From positions 1 to 7,626 of the forward strand of contig JAHLFU010000167.1 in assembly GCA_018883665.1 (NCBI GenBank): a stretch of 7,626 bases of DNA, in the 5' to 3' direction. Below are positions 6,709 through 7,626 of the stretch, one piece after another. The position numbers and the translations under genes are program-made. The stretch's first letter is position 1, and every line of letters begins with the position of its first letter. This stretch comes from Paraprevotella stercoravium (GTDB taxonomy: Bacteria > Bacteroidota > Bacteroidia > Bacteroidales > Bacteroidaceae). Under the pieces are notes generated by a model that was not told the DNA's origin, did not search any database, and saw only the letters and a program-made list of their open reading frames with translations.

Positions 6709-7626
6709 GTCGCACCCCGTGTGGGTGCGTGGATTGAAACATAAATGTACCCCTCGCCGTTGCACCGCCCGCACTGTCGCACCCCGTGTGGGTGCGTGGA
6801 TTGAAACTCGATCTCGCAGGCCGTGACCGCCGAGGCATAGCCGTCGCACCCCGTGTGGGTGCGTGGATTGAAACACTGAAGTCATGTTTGACCTCTGCTC
6901 AATGATAACCGTCGCACCCCGTGTGGGTGCGTGGATTGAAACCTATTCGCACCGACATTGACGTTATTCTCGCAAAGTCGCACCCCGTGTGGGTGCGTGG
7001 ATTGAAACCATCAGGGCCTGGCTGACGGTGCGGTCAACCTCGTCGCACCCCGTGTGGGTGCGTGGATTGAAACCTCAGACCGCTGAGGAGAGTGGAGACG
7101 GACATCGTCGCACCCCGTGTGGGTGCGTGGATTGAAACCGTATGCAATTTAAAATCGACAACATACCTGACGTCGCACCCCGTGTGGGTGCGTGGATTGA
7201 AACTGTCAAGTCCCGCAAAGAACATCTGCGTCTTGATGTCGCACCCCGTGTGGGTGCGTGGATTGAAACTGCTGTCAAGTGGGCTGACCGGGACATCCTC
7301 TTGCAGTCGCACCCCGTGTGGGTGCGTGGATTGAAACCGCTGGGTATAGGGCAACCGTAGTGCGCAGCGCCAGTCGCACCCCGTGTGGGTGCGTGGATTG
7401 AAACATTTGTTTTATTGGTTTGCTCCCCGCATCTGTGGTCGCACCCCGTGTGGGTGCGTGGATTGAAACAAGAAGTTCAACACGAGCCTGCTCTGCACGC
7501 TCAGGTCGCACCCCGTGTGGGTGCGTGGATTGAAACTAAGAATCGTAAATGATAATATGGATTATAATTGTCGCACCCCGTGTGGGTGCGTGGATTGAAA
7601 CTACAGCGACCTCAGAAAGCTGTATT
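6709..7626 (+). CRISPR. Type I-C CRISPR array, 14 repeats seen, continuing past the right edge
   Basis: The 32-nt repeat starts GTCGCACCCCGTG and ends GGATTGAAAC. All 14 copies are identical by eye. Repeats begin at 6709, 6776, 6843, 6911, 6977, 7042, 7107, 7172, 7238, 7306, 7373, 7438, 7505 and 7570. The 13 complete spacers are 35, 35, 36, 34, 33, 33, 33, 33, 34, 36, 35, 33 and 33 nt; a fourteenth (7602-7626) is cut by the window edge. Each repeat has a 7-bp stem CGCACCC/GGGTGCG around a CGTGT loop, leaving an 11-nt 3' tail TGGATTGAAAC. Cutting at the stem base by Cas5c would make that tail the crRNA 5' handle. No degenerate terminal repeat is seen, so the distal end lies outside the window. 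Peptide-like frames across the array are repeat translations, not genes. Confidence 0.99.

Noticed and set aside
7204..7305. Neighbouring spacers 8 and 9 both contain TGTCAAGT near their start
   Set aside because: Eight shared bases at different offsets, with no similarity beyond, is compatible with chance and does not show a common origin or duplication.
6875..7504. Open frames through spacers 3, 5 and 12 taken as coding protospacers
   Set aside because: A stretch of 33-36 nt is stop-free by chance too often for this to be informative without a database match.
6631..7511. Several reading frames of 70-106 codons on both strands across the array
   Set aside because: They are translations of the repeat (VSIHAPTRGAT, FQSTHPHGVRR, VAPRVGAWIET) joined by spacers. 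The repeat happens to lack stops in several frames.
7602..7626. Partial last spacer shares TACAGCGA with the start of cas4, raising the idea of self-targeting
   Set aside because: Only 8 bases match and the flanks diverge, far too short for a protospacer. No complete spacer matches elsewhere in the window by eye.
1..7626. A new or hybrid defence system, extra cargo genes, or mobile elements
   Set aside because: Every coding stretch is explained by a standard type I-C component. No transposase, extra gene, terminal inverted repeats or target duplications are seen.

Overview
The window holds most of a complete-looking type I-C CRISPR-Cas locus on the + strand, in canonical order: cas3 (3' part only) - cas5c - cas8c (with a probable internal cas11c) - cas7c - cas4 - cas1 - cas2 - leader - CRISPR array. 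Nothing unrelated to CRISPR is present. I do not see a new system. The points that deserve attention are details inside a known one: a probable nested Cas11c start, unusual residues at the expected Cas5c catalytic positions, and well-defined leader signals.

Region by region: 1-1275 is the helicase and C-terminal part of Cas3, cut by the left edge. Positions 1280-4550 encode the Cascade subunits: Cas5c makes crRNA, Cas8c recognises the PAM, Cas11c is the small subunit, and Cas7c forms the backbone. Positions 4559-6543 encode the adaptation proteins Cas4, Cas1 and Cas2. Positions 6544-6708 are an AT-rich leader with a good sigma70-like promoter and a small palindrome at its end. Positions 6709-7626 carry 14 identical 32-nt repeats with 13 complete spacers of 33-36 nt, and the array runs off the right edge.

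The cas genes are separated by at most 17 nt, and two junctions are ATGA overlaps (cas5c/cas8c and cas4/cas1), so they very likely form one operon. Cas4-Cas1-Cas2 would add new spacers at the leader end. The array transcript would be folded at each repeat and cut by Cas5c (type I-C has no Cas6). Cascade would find targets, and Cas3 would degrade them.

The organism is probably a member of the Bacteroidota. Composition is moderate to AT-rich, and most starts (cas5c, cas7c, cas1, cas2) are preceded by A/T-rich sequence without a Shine-Dalgarno, as is usual in that phylum. Against this, cas8c has a perfect Shine-Dalgarno and the leader has a promoter resembling the general sigma70 consensus, so the assignment is tentative. 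No marker gene settles it, and type I-C loci move between phyla.
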